Below, one piece after another: positions 35,509 through 44,726 of a stretch of 64,000 nt of DNA; position 1 is the stretch's first letter; each line of letters begins with the position of its first letter. Under the pieces are notes generated by a model. It did no database searches and had not been told where the DNA came from. It worked only from the letters and a program-made list of their open reading frames with translations. The translations under genes and the position numbers were made by a program. The stretch is from Hallella colorans (GTDB lineage: Bacteria > Bacteroidota > Bacteroidia > Bacteroidales > Bacteroidaceae). Location: the NCBI RefSeq assembly GCF_003096815.1, contig NZ_QENY01000002.1, forward strand, positions 124,001 to 188,000. The letters run 5' to 3'.

Positions 35509-35516
35509 TATCTTTG
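35509..35516 (+). promoter_or_regulatory. -7 box of the transpeptidase gene
   Basis: TATCTTTG, followed by a leader of about 45 bases (start 35565) or 115 bases (start 35634). TTTG at 35481-35484 is 24 bases upstream, somewhat far for a -33 box. Confidence 0.6.
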
Positions 35517-35564
35517 CAGCGATGTGGCCAAATCAAGAAGAGCCACACAAATCATAAGTCTATA

Positions 35565-36794
35565 ATGACAAGAGAGGCAGTGGGCGCCAGTTTGGCAATA
35601 GCAACAGGCGCAGCCCGTTTTAAGACAACCCAAATGATACGTTTCAAGACACTCATCCTTAGCATGTTCGTGGCTTGCGCGGCATTGGCTCAAGACCTGC
35701 CCACCGATGGACCGCTGACCATCGACCCCAAACTTCAGGCTTTGGGCAAGCGACTTCTACGCGGCAAACAGGGAAGCATGGTGGCCATAGAGCCAGCCAC
35801 GGGCCGCATCTTGGCGCTCGTTAGCGCCGACAGGGTGGGCGAAGACATCAACCGAGCCATCTCAAAAGAGTATTCGCCGGGGTCCACTTTCAAGGTGGCA
35901 CAGGCACTTGCCATGCTCTCAGAGGGCACGCTCAAACCAGAGACGATTTATCCTTGCAACAAAGGCTTCACATTTGGCGGCATTCATATTGGCTGCCATG
36001 CGCATCGTTCGCCGCTTGACTTGGTGGGAGCGTTAGGATATTCATGCAACGCTTATTTCTGCAAGGCATTTCAGGAAATGGTAGACAACAAAGCCGTGTA
36101 TCCCACTAAGCAAAGCGCCATCGACCAATGGAACGCCTACATGCAGAGCATGGGTTTGGGAGAGCCGCTCGGTGTAGACTTGCCCGGGGAGGTGGCTGGG
36201 CATGTGCCAAACGCCGCTTCGCTCTCCGCGCTACACGGAAACTGGAATGGCTCCACCGTGATGTGGATGGGCATGGGGCAAGGAGAGGTTACCACCACTC
36301 CACTGCAACTGTGCAATTTGGCGGCTATGATAGCCAACCGAGGGTTCTTTTTCACCCCTCGCATTCATCAATCGACAGCCGACCACCCATTGGACGATAC
36401 ACGCACGCGGTCGCGACAATGTTTGGCCAAACCGTGGGCGATCGATTATGTCATACAAGGTATGCGCTTGGCCGTCAAGCATGGAACTGCCGCTCGCATA
36501 GACACACCAGCTTATAAGATATGCGGCAAAACCGGAACGGCAGAGAACGAAGGGGCCGACCACTCCATCTTTATGGGGTTCGCGCCGATGAACTCGCCAC
36601 GTATTGCCGTCAGTGTGTTTGTCGAAAATGGTGGCTTTGGGGCCGATTTGGCGGCTCCATTGGCAGCGCTGATGATAGAACAGTATCTCATGGGCAACCT
36701 GTCAGCTAAGTCAAAGCGTCGGGCTGCAAAATGGGAAACCAAGAAAGTAAAGGTAACGCCAGTGGAGAAGACTGTTAGTTTTGACGACCTGTAA
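35565..36794 (+). CDS. Small penicillin-binding-type transpeptidase
   Basis: The C-terminal part is a full class B transpeptidase domain: the SxxK motif in SPGSTFKVA, the SxN motif in GYSCNAYF, and KTGTAEN. The dimerisation/pedestal domain of normal PBP2 or PBP3 is absent: after a signal-like segment ([20 protein letters not shown] from 35634) the protein goes straight into [20 protein letters not shown]. From the start at 35634 it is 386 residues; from 35565 it is 409. It should cross-link or trim periplasmic peptidoglycan. It is the first of a run of plus-strand genes that ends with MurNAc salvage. The choice between the two starts is uncertain. Confidence 0.85.
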   Translation: MTREAVGASLAIATGAARFKTTQMIRFKTLILSMFVACAALAQDLPTDGPLTIDPKLQALGKRLLRGKQGSMVAIEPATGRILALVSADRVGEDINRAISKEYSPGSTFKVAQALAMLSEGTLKPETIYPCNKGFTFGGIHIGCHAHRSPLDLVGALGYSCNAYFCKAFQEMVDNKAVYPTKQSAIDQWNAYMQSMGLGEPLGVDLPGEVAGHVPNAASLSALHGNWNGSTVMWMGMGQGEVTTTPLQLCNLAAMIANRGFFFTPRIHQSTADHPLDDTRTRSRQCLAKPWAIDYVIQGMRLAVKHGTAARIDTPAYKICGKTGTAENEGADHSIFMGFAPMNSPRIAVSVFVENGGFGADLAAPLAALMIEQYLMGNLSAKSKRRAAKWETKKVKVTPVEKTVSFDDL

Positions 36795-36888
36795 GCGCAT
36801 ACCTAACCTTCTTCAAGGTAGGTTTAATCTTTCAATTACACCTTTATATTATAGCATAAGCAAATATCAAATACAAAATACCTATACA

Positions 36889-38310
36889 ATGACCAAACTC
36901 ATAGATTGTTTCGTGCCTGCGGGCAACGACGAAGAGACCGACAAAAACGTCAACGCGCTGAACGCGCTCGATATAGTGAACGACATCACCATCGTGGAGA
37001 CGTCCATGCGCGAGAGCGAGACCGTGCGCACGATGGCTGGCATGGCCAAAGCCGAGTACACCCTGTTCTATCTCAAACCACAATACATTCGCATGGGCTA
37101 TCTGGCTTTGGAGCGCATGGTGCAAGTGGCCGAGATGACCGGAGCGGGCATGATTTACGCCGACCATTACAACGTGTCGGTCGACGGACAACGCACCGAG
37201 GCGCCCGTCATTGACTATCAAGCAGGCAGCCTGCGAGACGATTTCGACTTCGGCAGCGTGCTCCTTTTTCGCACCGAAGCGTTGAAAGAGGCTGCCGCGC
37301 GCACCACCGCCGACTATGCGGCGGCGGGCATTTACGACCTGAGACTCAAACTGTCGCAACGCCATCGCATAGAGCACGTCAACGAATACTTGTATTCCGA
37401 GGTGGAACTTGACACCCGAAAGACCGGTGAGAAACTCTTCGACTATGTAAATCCACGCAACAGAGACTCACAAATAGAGATGGAGGCCGCTTGTACAGAG
37501 CATCTTAAGGAAGTGGGGGCGTACTTGCCTCCCATAAGCAAGAAGGTGGACTTCACGGGCGACTTCATGGTGGAGGCTTCTATCATGATACCCACGCTCA
37601 ACCGCGTGAGCACCATTCGAGACGCCATAGAGAGCGCGTTGAGCCAGAAAACCGATTTCGAATACAATGTCTTCGTGGTGGAGAATGGGCCTAACTGCCA
37701 TTCCACCGACGGCACCACTGAACTGATAGACGAGTACAAAGACGACCCACGCGTGATACATATCATACCAGAGCGCAATGACATCGGCGTGGGGGGCAGC
37801 TGGAACATGGCCGCACACCATCCGCAGTGCGGCCGGTTCATCGTTCAATTGGACTCGGACGATGTATACTCGGGCACGGACACACTGCAAAAAATTGTCG
37901 AAACTTTCCGCCAAGAGAGATGTGCCATGGTCATCGGCTCGTACACATTGACAGACATTGACCTTAACATCTTGCCACCGGGCAAGATTGACCACCGTGA
38001 GTGGACACCCGAGAATGGACACAACAACGCTTTGCGCATCAATGGGCTTGGCGCCCCGCGGGCGTTTTTCACGCCCATACTGCGCAACATCAAACTGCCT
38101 AACGTGTGCTATGGTGAGGACTACGCTATCGGCTTGGCCATCAGCAGAGAGTATCGCATAGGCCGAATATACGATGCTATATACAATTGCCGGCGCTGGG
38201 ACGACAACTCGGACGGCGACCTGAGCATAGAGAAAAACAATCGCAACAATCTTTACAAAGACCGCTTGCGCACGTGGGAACTGATGGCTCGCATGAAAAA
38301 GAGGTTGTAA
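36889..38310 (+). CDS. Two-domain family 2 glycosyltransferase
   Basis: The 473-residue protein has a C-terminal GT2 domain (about 225-420) with [21 protein letters not shown] and the metal-binding DSDD (near 325), and an N-terminal 220-residue half that looks like a degenerate second GT-A fold ([17 protein letters not shown]). No membrane segment is visible, so it is cytoplasmic. The start at 36889 follows an AT-rich leader. It sits between a transpeptidase and an AmpG/MurT-like permease, so a role with cell-wall sugars is possible, but donor and acceptor cannot be read. Confidence 0.8.
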   Translation: MTKLIDCFVPAGNDEETDKNVNALNALDIVNDITIVETSMRESETVRTMAGMAKAEYTLFYLKPQYIRMGYLALERMVQVAEMTGAGMIYADHYNVSVDGQRTEAPVIDYQAGSLRDDFDFGSVLLFRTEALKEAAARTTADYAAAGIYDLRLKLSQRHRIEHVNEYLYSEVELDTRKTGEKLFDYVNPRNRDSQIEMEAACTEHLKEVGAYLPPISKKVDFTGDFMVEASIMIPTLNRVSTIRDAIESALSQKTDFEYNVFVVENGPNCHSTDGTTELIDEYKDDPRVIHIIPERNDIGVGGSWNMAAHHPQCGRFIVQLDSDDVYSGTDTLQKIVETFRQERCAMVIGSYTLTDIDLNILPPGKIDHREWTPENGHNNALRINGLGAPRAFFTPILRNIKLPNVCYGEDYAIGLAISREYRIGRIYDAIYNCRRWDDNSDGDLSIEKNNRNNLYKDRLRTWELMARMKKRL

Positions 38311-38330
38311 TTCGCAATCTTAAATTTATA

Positions 38331-38484
38331 ATTCACAATTTCAAATAATAAACTTTAAACGGAGACGCAGCAGTTTACAAACAATAATTGTGAATTGAAA
38401 ATTGTTAATTGTGAATTGAAAAAAACATGAAGCACCAGCCAGAAAGGCAATAATTGTACATTGAAAATTGTGAATTGTAAATCG
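38331..38484. repeat. AT-rich repeat cluster AATTGTGAATTG
   Basis: The words AATTGTGAATTGAAAATTG (38386-38404), TTAATTGTGAATTGAAAA (38405-38422) and a third diverged copy (38452-38480) recur, with the inverse ATTCACAATT at 38331-38340. Copy three runs into the 5' end of the permease gene. The origin is unclear. Confidence 0.65.
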
Positions 38485-39807
38485 AAAAAACGTCTATGGT
38501 GGTGGATTCCCACGCTTTATTTTGCCGAGGGAATACCATATTTCATAGTGAACAACATATCAGTGACCATGTTTACGAGGATGGGTGTGCCCAACGGCGA
38601 GATGGCATTGTTCACCAGTTTGCTCTATCTGCCATGGGTCATCAAACCCCTTTGGAGCCCGTTCGTTGACATTTTGCGTACCAAACGATGGTGGATTGTA
38701 ACCACTCAGGTGCTCATGAGCGCGCTCTTCTTGCTGCTCACACTGAGTGTTCCGCACCCCGACACCACCCTGATAGGCAGCAAAACAGTGCCTGTGAGCA
38801 TGTTTACGCTCACGCTCATCCTTTTTGTCATCACGGCGTTCGCCTCGGCCACCCACGACATAGCGGCCGACGGCTTCTACATGTTGGCCGCCAACGAGGA
38901 GGAACAAAGTTTCTTCGTAGGCATCCGCAGCACCTTTTATCGGCTCAGCAGCATCTTTGGGCAGGGCGTATTGGTGTACGTTGCCGGCAGATTGGAAAAG
39001 TCGACGGGCGACATTCCCACCTCGTGGCAAATCACGATGGGCATCACTGCCGTAATGTTTTGCGCCCTCACGCTGTACCATACGTTCGCCCTGCCTCGCC
39101 CACAAGCGGACGATCCACGCATGGGGCACGAATCAAGGGTGAGCGCAAGAGAGGTAATAAGCGAGTTTGCCCGCACGTTTTACACCTATTTCAGCAAGTC
39201 GGGCGTATGGTTGGCCATCACGTTCATGTTACTTTACAGGCTTCCAGAGGCTTTCCTTCTCAAGATGGTGAACCCGTTTTTGCTTGACCCGGCGTCGCGT
39301 GGAGGACTGGGGTTGGACACGGACACGGTGGGAATTGTCTATGGCACCATAGGTGTCATCGCGCTTACCATAGGCGGAATTATCGGAGGCATAGCCGCGT
39401 CACGGTGGGGATTGCGCCGTTCGCTATGGCCAATGGCCGCCAGCATCTCGCTGCCTTGCATCACGTTTGTGTACCTCGCCATGTTCCACCCCGTCAACAT
39501 CACAATTATCAGTGCGTGCGTGGCGGTCGAGCAGTTTGGTTATGGCTTTGGATTCACTGCCTATATGCTCTATATGATGCACTTCTCCAAAGGCGAATTT
39601 ACAACCGCTCACTATGCCATTTGCACGGCGTTTATGGCTATGAGCATGATGGTTCCGGGCATGTTTGCCGGCTATCTGCAAGAAATGATGGGCTATGAGC
39701 ATTTCTTTTGGCTGGTGATGGCATGCAGTTTGGGAACTATGGGCGCCACATTCTTTGTGCGCAAAAAAATCAATGAAACAAACACGAACATGCAGACGCA
39801 TGTGTAG
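38461..39807 (+). CDS. AmpG/MurT-like permease
   Basis: This protein of about 448 residues is an MFS-type transporter with about 12 membrane helices, close to the AmpG branch: WWWIPTLYFAEGIPYFIVNN at the start and TAFASATHDIAADGFYM in helix 5. AmpG imports muropeptides; in Tannerella forsythia a permease next to murK and murQ imports MurNAc without phosphorylation, and the same gene order here suggests that role. There is no ATG: the frame is closed upstream at 38428, so translation must begin at TTG 38461 or GTG 38470, inside the repeat cluster. Confidence 0.85.
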   Translation: MKIVNCKSKKRLWWWIPTLYFAEGIPYFIVNNISVTMFTRMGVPNGEMALFTSLLYLPWVIKPLWSPFVDILRTKRWWIVTTQVLMSALFLLLTLSVPHPDTTLIGSKTVPVSMFTLTLILFVITAFASATHDIAADGFYMLAANEEEQSFFVGIRSTFYRLSSIFGQGVLVYVAGRLEKSTGDIPTSWQITMGITAVMFCALTLYHTFALPRPQADDPRMGHESRVSAREVISEFARTFYTYFSKSGVWLAITFMLLYRLPEAFLLKMVNPFLLDPASRGGLGLDTDTVGIVYGTIGVIALTIGGIIGGIAASRWGLRRSLWPMAASISLPCITFVYLAMFHPVNITIISACVAVEQFGYGFGFTAYMLYMMHFSKGEFTTAHYAICTAFMAMSMMVPGMFAGYLQEMMGYEHFFWLVMACSLGTMGATFFVRKKINETNTNMQTHV

Positions 39808-40013
39808 TCGTGCCGATGTCAGCCAAACTTGAGAACGCCAAATGTGCCCATGAGACTGATGTTGGATCTACGTTGGCGAATACAGAATGTACAGATAATA
39901 CGACGAGGGGATATATTGGCCTGTAGCAGGCCGCGTGTCATGACTCGCTTGGGAGCGGCAAAAGATATTCGGCGCAAAGCCAAAACGCGGAAGAGATACA
40001 CCACACACACTCT

Positions 40014-40038
40014 CTTGGTTTGTCAAAAGCAAACCAAG
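40014..40038 (+). promoter_or_regulatory. Hairpin in the kinase gene leader
   Basis: CTTGGTTTG (40014-40022) and CAAACCAAG (40030-40038) form a perfect nine-base stem with loop TCAAAAG, 32 bases before the kinase start. It lacks a U run, so it is not a terminator; it may affect mRNA stability or translation. Confidence 0.45.
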
Positions 40039-40070
40039 GGCATAAAACAAACATAGAAAACAGACAGCGT

Positions 40071-40913
40071 ATGAAAGCAATACTTATCGCGGACAGTGGC
40101 TCTACCAAGACAGATTGGTGCCTGTTGGCGCAAGACGGAACTAAAACACAAGTGCAAACCAAGGGCCTAAACCCTTTCCAAATGACCGAAGGCGAAATCA
40201 AAGCGGAAATAAACACAGCGCTATTGCCACACATCCCGACTACCTCCATCACCTCACTGCACTTTTATGGGGCCGGCTGCACATTGGAAAAACAACCCAC
40301 GGTGGAGCGCGCGCTTCGCCAATGCTTATACGTTGAGGGAGCTTGCGAGGTGGCGAGCGACATGCTTGGCGCGGCAAGAGGTATTTGTGGGCACTCCGCA
40401 GGCATCGCGTGCATACTTGGCACAGGCAGCAACTCGTGCGCCTACAATGGCGAAAAAATCACGGCTAACGTCTCTCCCCTTGGGTTTATTCTCGGCGACG
40501 AAGGCAGCGGGGCGGTGCTCGGGCGAACCCTTTTGGGCGATGTGATGAAACGTCAACTACCGCAGCGCATCATCGACAAGTTCCATGAGCGATACCCACT
40601 GAATAACGCCGACATCATAGACAAGGTTTATCGGCAAAAGACACCCAACAGATTCTTGGCGTCGTTCGCACCTTTTATCAAGGAGAATATTGACGAGCCA
40701 CACATCGAAGAGATGGTAAAAGATGGCTTCAGACGCTTCTTGCGCCGCAACGTAAGGCAGTACGAGCTGTGCGAACAGCTGCCTATCGGTTTCGTCGGGT
40801 CCATCGCCTTGGCCTTCAACAAACAACTCGCGGAGGTTGTGGCAGAAGAGAACATGCGGCTCGGGCGTATCATCAAGGCACCAATGGATGGCTTGGTGGA
40901 GTTTCACCAATAA
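40071..40913 (+). CDS. BadF-type sugar kinase, MurNAc/GlcNAc kinase-like
   Basis: The 280-residue protein has the ASKHA phosphate motif ADSGSTKTDW near residue 7, GTGSNSCAYNG (near 119), and LGDEGSGAVLG (near 140), as in N-acetylglucosamine kinases. In Tannerella, MurK next to murQ phosphorylates MurNAc to MurNAc-6-phosphate. Because murQ starts 15 bases after this gene, MurNAc is the likely substrate, with GlcNAc possible. The start at 40071 gives the family N-terminus MKAILIADSGSTK; the longer frame adds no conserved residues. Confidence 0.88.
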   Translation: MKAILIADSGSTKTDWCLLAQDGTKTQVQTKGLNPFQMTEGEIKAEINTALLPHIPTTSITSLHFYGAGCTLEKQPTVERALRQCLYVEGACEVASDMLGAARGICGHSAGIACILGTGSNSCAYNGEKITANVSPLGFILGDEGSGAVLGRTLLGDVMKRQLPQRIIDKFHERYPLNNADIIDKVYRQKTPNRFLASFAPFIKENIDEPHIEEMVKDGFRRFLRRNVRQYELCEQLPIGFVGSIALAFNKQLAEVVAEENMRLGRIIKAPMDGLVEFHQ

Positions 40914-40928
40914 GTTTGCGACACGAAA

Positions 40929-41894
40929 ATGACACCAGATTACAAAGGCGTAAAAACCCAACAGCATCGCACGCCTGCCCCTGATGGCGGAGCAAGCGGG
41001 CCGAATGACAAACGGGGCACGGCTTGCACGGAGCGAACATCACGCTATGACAACTTGGAAACGAAGTCGACGCACGAGATATTGAACGACATCAGCACAG
41101 AGGATCACAAAGTGGCTCATGCCGTGGCACAAGCCATTCCACAAATAGAAAGACTCGTTAATCTCGTTGTTGAACGCATGCGCCAAGGTGGACGCCTGTT
41201 CTATGTCGGCGCCGGAACGAGCGGTAGGCTTGGCGTACTCGACGCATCTGAGTTGCCTCCCACATTTGGCGTATCCGCCGATCGCGTCATCGCATTGATC
41301 GCTGGAGGCGACATGGCCTTGCGTCATGCGGTCGAAGACGCCGAGGATGACGCCGAGCAAGGCTGGAAAGACCTGCAATCCTATCGGCCCACCGCCATAG
41401 ATACCGTGACTGGCATAGCCGCCTCAGGGCACACACCCTACGTGGTGGGCGTCCTAAAAGCCTGCAGAGATCATGGCATCCCTACGGCATGTATCACCAA
41501 CAACCCTCGGTCGCCCATCACATTTGTGGCTGACGTGAGTGTGGAAATTCCCGTCGGGCCCGAATATATCACTGGCTCCACCCGCATGAAATCGGGTACT
41601 GCCGAGAAAATGACGCTCAACATGCTGTCCACCGCCATTATGATTAAACTGGGAAGAGTGAAAGGGAACCGCATGGTCAACATGCAACTCACCAACCAGA
41701 AGTTAGTGGACAGGGGCACGCGCATCATCGCAGAGACTCTCGACATAGACTATGACCGGGCACACCAAATTCTCATGGCACACGGATCGGTAAACAACGC
41801 GCTCAAAGAGAGCCTGCCCAAACAGTTTGCCACAAACCAAAAATCGCAGTGCGCAAATCACAAAGACAACCGTGATAAACCACAAAGGCAATAA
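40929..41894 (+). CDS. murQ: N-acetylmuramic acid 6-phosphate etherase
   Basis: MurQ cleaves the lactyl ether of MurNAc-6-phosphate to GlcNAc-6-phosphate and D-lactate. The 321-residue protein has the SIS-domain core with GAGTSGRLGVLDASELPPTFG (general-acid Glu), RHAVEDAEDD (second catalytic Glu) and ITGSTRMKSGTAEKM. An N-terminal extension of some 35 residues before RYDNLETKSTHEIL is unusual and lacks an internal ATG, so a non-ATG start downstream is possible. It is the last gene of the salvage group. The D-lactate made could feed a lactate oxidiser. Confidence 0.95.
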   Translation: MTPDYKGVKTQQHRTPAPDGGASGPNDKRGTACTERTSRYDNLETKSTHEILNDISTEDHKVAHAVAQAIPQIERLVNLVVERMRQGGRLFYVGAGTSGRLGVLDASELPPTFGVSADRVIALIAGGDMALRHAVEDAEDDAEQGWKDLQSYRPTAIDTVTGIAASGHTPYVVGVLKACRDHGIPTACITNNPRSPITFVADVSVEIPVGPEYITGSTRMKSGTAEKMTLNMLSTAIMIKLGRVKGNRMVNMQLTNQKLVDRGTRIIAETLDIDYDRAHQILMAHGSVNNALKESLPKQFATNQKSQCANHKDNRDKPQRQ

Positions 41895-42046
41895 CAACGT
41901 GACATTACGATATGCGTAACAAATAGCCTTGACCTTTGGAGCGCGCTTTCGTTTGTTTAACCAAAAAGCGAAATAGCCTCAAGTTATCTTGCCTAACTCA
42001 TCGAATATCATACATTTTCAAATATTATACTAAATTGAATCGAGAC

Positions 42047-43537
42047 ATGAAATCACTTAGGACATTGCTCATCCTATGCCTTTTGTCCCTGTCCGGTATA
42101 TTTTTTGCTAATTGCGACGGAGACGAAACGCCAAGCGTCATCATGGACGAGGCCACTCAGCAAATTATCAACTCAGGGCGCATAGACTTCAACGCCGACG
42201 GTGGACAAGTGACATTGCGACTTCGCACGGACGGCAACAGTTGGAGCGTCAAGACGGAAAACGCCAATGGGAAACCCACAGATTGGTGCACTACAACAAC
42301 CCAAACCAACGAAAACGAGACGGCCATAACGGTAAAAGCAAGCCCCAATCGCGACATTGCGAACCGAACAGCCACGCTGACAATAGCCACGACAAGCAAG
42401 CAGTACAAGCTCGACATTGAGCAAAAGCCGTCGCCACAATTTCAAATAGTGGCCTCGCACGTGGATGTTCTTGGCACGGGCGGCAACGTATTCGTGACTT
42501 TACGCACCAACACCCTACCAGAAATTATCATGGACAAGGAAGCGCCGTGGCTCACTTTTGTGGGCATAAGGCGCAAGGCAGGCAACCACAAAGCCAACGA
42601 CGTGATATATTTGGAATATTGTTTCAAAGCCGAGAGGAACGCCGACCTTGGACGATTGGCACGCGTGACGTTCACGATGGCCCACGGCAAAAGCCAAACA
42701 GCATGCGTACACCAATGGAGCAGAAAGCTCAAAGCCACCGAAAACATACACGTGGGCAAGCCCGGACAGCTCGGCACGCTGCTCGGAGCCAACGCCAACG
42801 ACTGGGCCAATATTGAGCGGCTCACGCTCTCGGGCACGCTCAACGCAACCGACATACAGGCGCTGCGCATGCTGCTGCGTCCATCGGTACGCTTCACCGA
42901 GGTCAACGCGGCGGGCAACATATCGGTGGAACACAGCGTGCCGTTGGGCCTAAAACATGTTGACATGGGCGCCTGCAAGCTGGTCAAAGGTGGTGATGAG
43001 TACGTGGAGCCACGCATAGACAGCTCTACTGACCCTCGCTACAATGCCACAAGAGACAACGAGTTGGGCGACAAGGCTTTCCTCATCGCACGCACACACT
43101 TGGAAACGATAACGCTTCCGGCAAGCCTTGAGCACATCGGCAACCAAGCGTTCTGCTTTTGTGAGCACCTGAAGGGTATTGATATACCCGCCACGGTGAC
43201 AGACATTGGCGTACACGCTTTTTCCAATTGCAAGTCACTCACACGCATCAACATACCCGAAGACTCACGGCTACAGCTGCTCGGCCAATACGCATTAGCC
43301 ACCACAAACACGTTGGCCGAGATACGACTCCCTGCCACGCTGATCGTGAACACATCGACACCACCCATTCTCGGAGGTGTAAAAGCACGAAACCTCCACG
43401 TGAAATGGCTCACGCCCCCCTCGTTGGGACGCTATGGTATCCACAAGAACACCACCGTCTATGTGCCCCAAGGCACTGCGGTCGCTTACCGGCAGGCTGA
43501 CGGATGGAAGCGCGCGGCGAAGATTATAGAAGAATAA
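42047..43537 (+). CDS. BACON and leucine-rich-repeat lipoprotein
   Basis: The start at 42047 gives MKSLRTLLILCLLSLSGIFF then ANC, a lipoprotein signal with the Cys at residue 23. Two BACON-like beta domains follow (about 45-125 and 130-215; VTLRLRTDGNSWSVKTEN and NVFVTLRTNTLPE), then a BspA-type leucine-rich repeat region (about 345-430: LETITLPASLEHIGNQAFCF, IDIPATVTDIGVHAFSNC). The 496-residue protein should sit on the cell surface or in the outer membrane. BACON domains often occur on carbohydrate- or mucin-binding proteins; binding partner is unknown. It follows murQ by about 150 bp. Confidence 0.85.
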   Translation: MKSLRTLLILCLLSLSGIFFANCDGDETPSVIMDEATQQIINSGRIDFNADGGQVTLRLRTDGNSWSVKTENANGKPTDWCTTTTQTNENETAITVKASPNRDIANRTATLTIATTSKQYKLDIEQKPSPQFQIVASHVDVLGTGGNVFVTLRTNTLPEIIMDKEAPWLTFVGIRRKAGNHKANDVIYLEYCFKAERNADLGRLARVTFTMAHGKSQTACVHQWSRKLKATENIHVGKPGQLGTLLGANANDWANIERLTLSGTLNATDIQALRMLLRPSVRFTEVNAAGNISVEHSVPLGLKHVDMGACKLVKGGDEYVEPRIDSSTDPRYNATRDNELGDKAFLIARTHLETITLPASLEHIGNQAFCFCEHLKGIDIPATVTDIGVHAFSNCKSLTRINIPEDSRLQLLGQYALATTNTLAEIRLPATLIVNTSTPPILGGVKARNLHVKWLTPPSLGRYGIHKNTTVYVPQGTAVAYRQADGWKRAAKIIEE

Positions 43538-43610
43538 GGGTAAAAAACACTTGCCTATTTGGTAGAAAAAAGGTAACTTCGCAGCCTATTCATGAAGCAA
43601 AACACCAAGA

Positions 43611-44075
43611 ATGAAAAAACTTATCATTAACTCGTTTGATGAACTCGCGGCCTACGAGGGCAAACATCTCGGCGAGTCATCATGGCTCCAAGTGGATCAA
43701 GAACGCATCAACTGTTTCGCCGACGCCACTTTAGACCATCAATGGATACATGTCGACACGGAACGCGCCAAGACCGAGAGTGCCTACCACAGCACCATCG
43801 CACACGGCTATCTCACCCTGTCGCTCCTGCCCCACCTATGGAATGAAATTATCGAGGTGAACCATTTGAAAATGATGGTGAACTATGGCATGGACAATAT
43901 GCGATTTGGAAACGCCGTCATCACGGGTAACAAGATACGCCTTTCGGCCGACCTGAAAAAGGTAGACAATCTGCGTGGCATCTGCAAGGCCACCATCAGC
44001 GTGACCATAGAGATAGAGGGCGAGCGCAAACCAGCTCTGAAGGGCGATGTGCAATTTCTGTATTATTTTGAATAA
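43611..44075 (+). CDS. MaoC-type hotdog dehydratase
   Basis: This 154-residue protein has the MaoC/R-specific enoyl-CoA hydratase fold: WLQVDQERINCFADATLDHQ with the catalytic Asp/His pair, and YHSTIAHGYLTLSLLPHLW with the family HG.L motif. It hydrates or dehydrates an enoyl/3-hydroxyacyl thioester. No partner polyketide or beta-oxidation gene is near. A strong terminator follows its stop. Confidence 0.88.
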   Translation: MKKLIINSFDELAAYEGKHLGESSWLQVDQERINCFADATLDHQWIHVDTERAKTESAYHSTIAHGYLTLSLLPHLWNEIIEVNHLKMMVNYGMDNMRFGNAVITGNKIRLSADLKKVDNLRGICKATISVTIEIEGERKPALKGDVQFLYYFE

Positions 44076-44120
44076 AAGATAGGTGCGCGCCGTTGACACG
44101 GCAAGCCACCATCAAGTAAC

Positions 44121-44156
44121 AAGCCATGACAGCGCACCGCTCGTCATGGCTTTTTT
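44121..44156 (+). terminator. Terminator of the MaoC-type gene
   Basis: GCCATGAC (44123-44130) pairs with GTCATGGC (44143-44150), followed by six T. Classic intrinsic terminator. Confidence 0.9.
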
Positions 44157-44726
44157 GTACCAACAATAAACAAAAATGATAGATTCGAGCCATTATCATT
44201 GTGTTACTAAATGAAATATAAGTCAAAAAATAGTCATAAAAAAAGCACGCTTCAAACCTATCGTTTTAGAAAGAAATTCTTCATTTTCTCTGCCCCACTC
44301 GCTCAAGACAAACTATTAAAAAACCATTCATTTCACCATTGGTATCTAATGGTGCGCCGATTAGTTAGTTATCACGGCTCGAATGATACTTAAATGTCAT
44401 GCCATTAGGCCTTATTCACGATGCGAATAAGGCCTAATGACACCATCTTGAAAAAACTTTTTCAGCAAAAACAAGATGCAATATTTGTAAAGCTTTATTA
44501 ATAAGCAACTTACAAAAAACTCTCATTTATCGAGTATTTGCGAGCAATGATGTTCCTGTTTGAATATAATCGAAATACAGAGACACTATTGTTAATATTT
44601 TTCCAAATAGTTTTTATCAAACACTGTCATGTTAATGGTTTTTTTTTCAATAAAAACCACATGCTTAAAAGTCAGAGAAATTTTTCAAGAAACATCATTC
44701 TCTCTCTGACATTTAATAATGACGCG
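44157..44726. other. Convergent AT-rich gap of 570 bp
   Basis: Between the MaoC-type gene and the 3' end of the membrane-protein gene I see no coding frame with any family likeness. Repeat copy E (44334-44439) is the only structured part. Confidence 0.65.
44334..44439. repeat. Palindromic intergenic repeat, copy E (best preserved)
   Basis: Two hairpins. CACCATT-GGTATCT-AATGGTG lies at 44334-44354. CATTAGGCCTTATTC (44403-44417), loop ACGATGC, GAATAAGGCCTAATG (44425-44439) is a perfect 15-base inverted repeat. Both loops are seven bases. TTGAAAAAACTTTTT follows, as at copy C. Confidence 0.8.
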
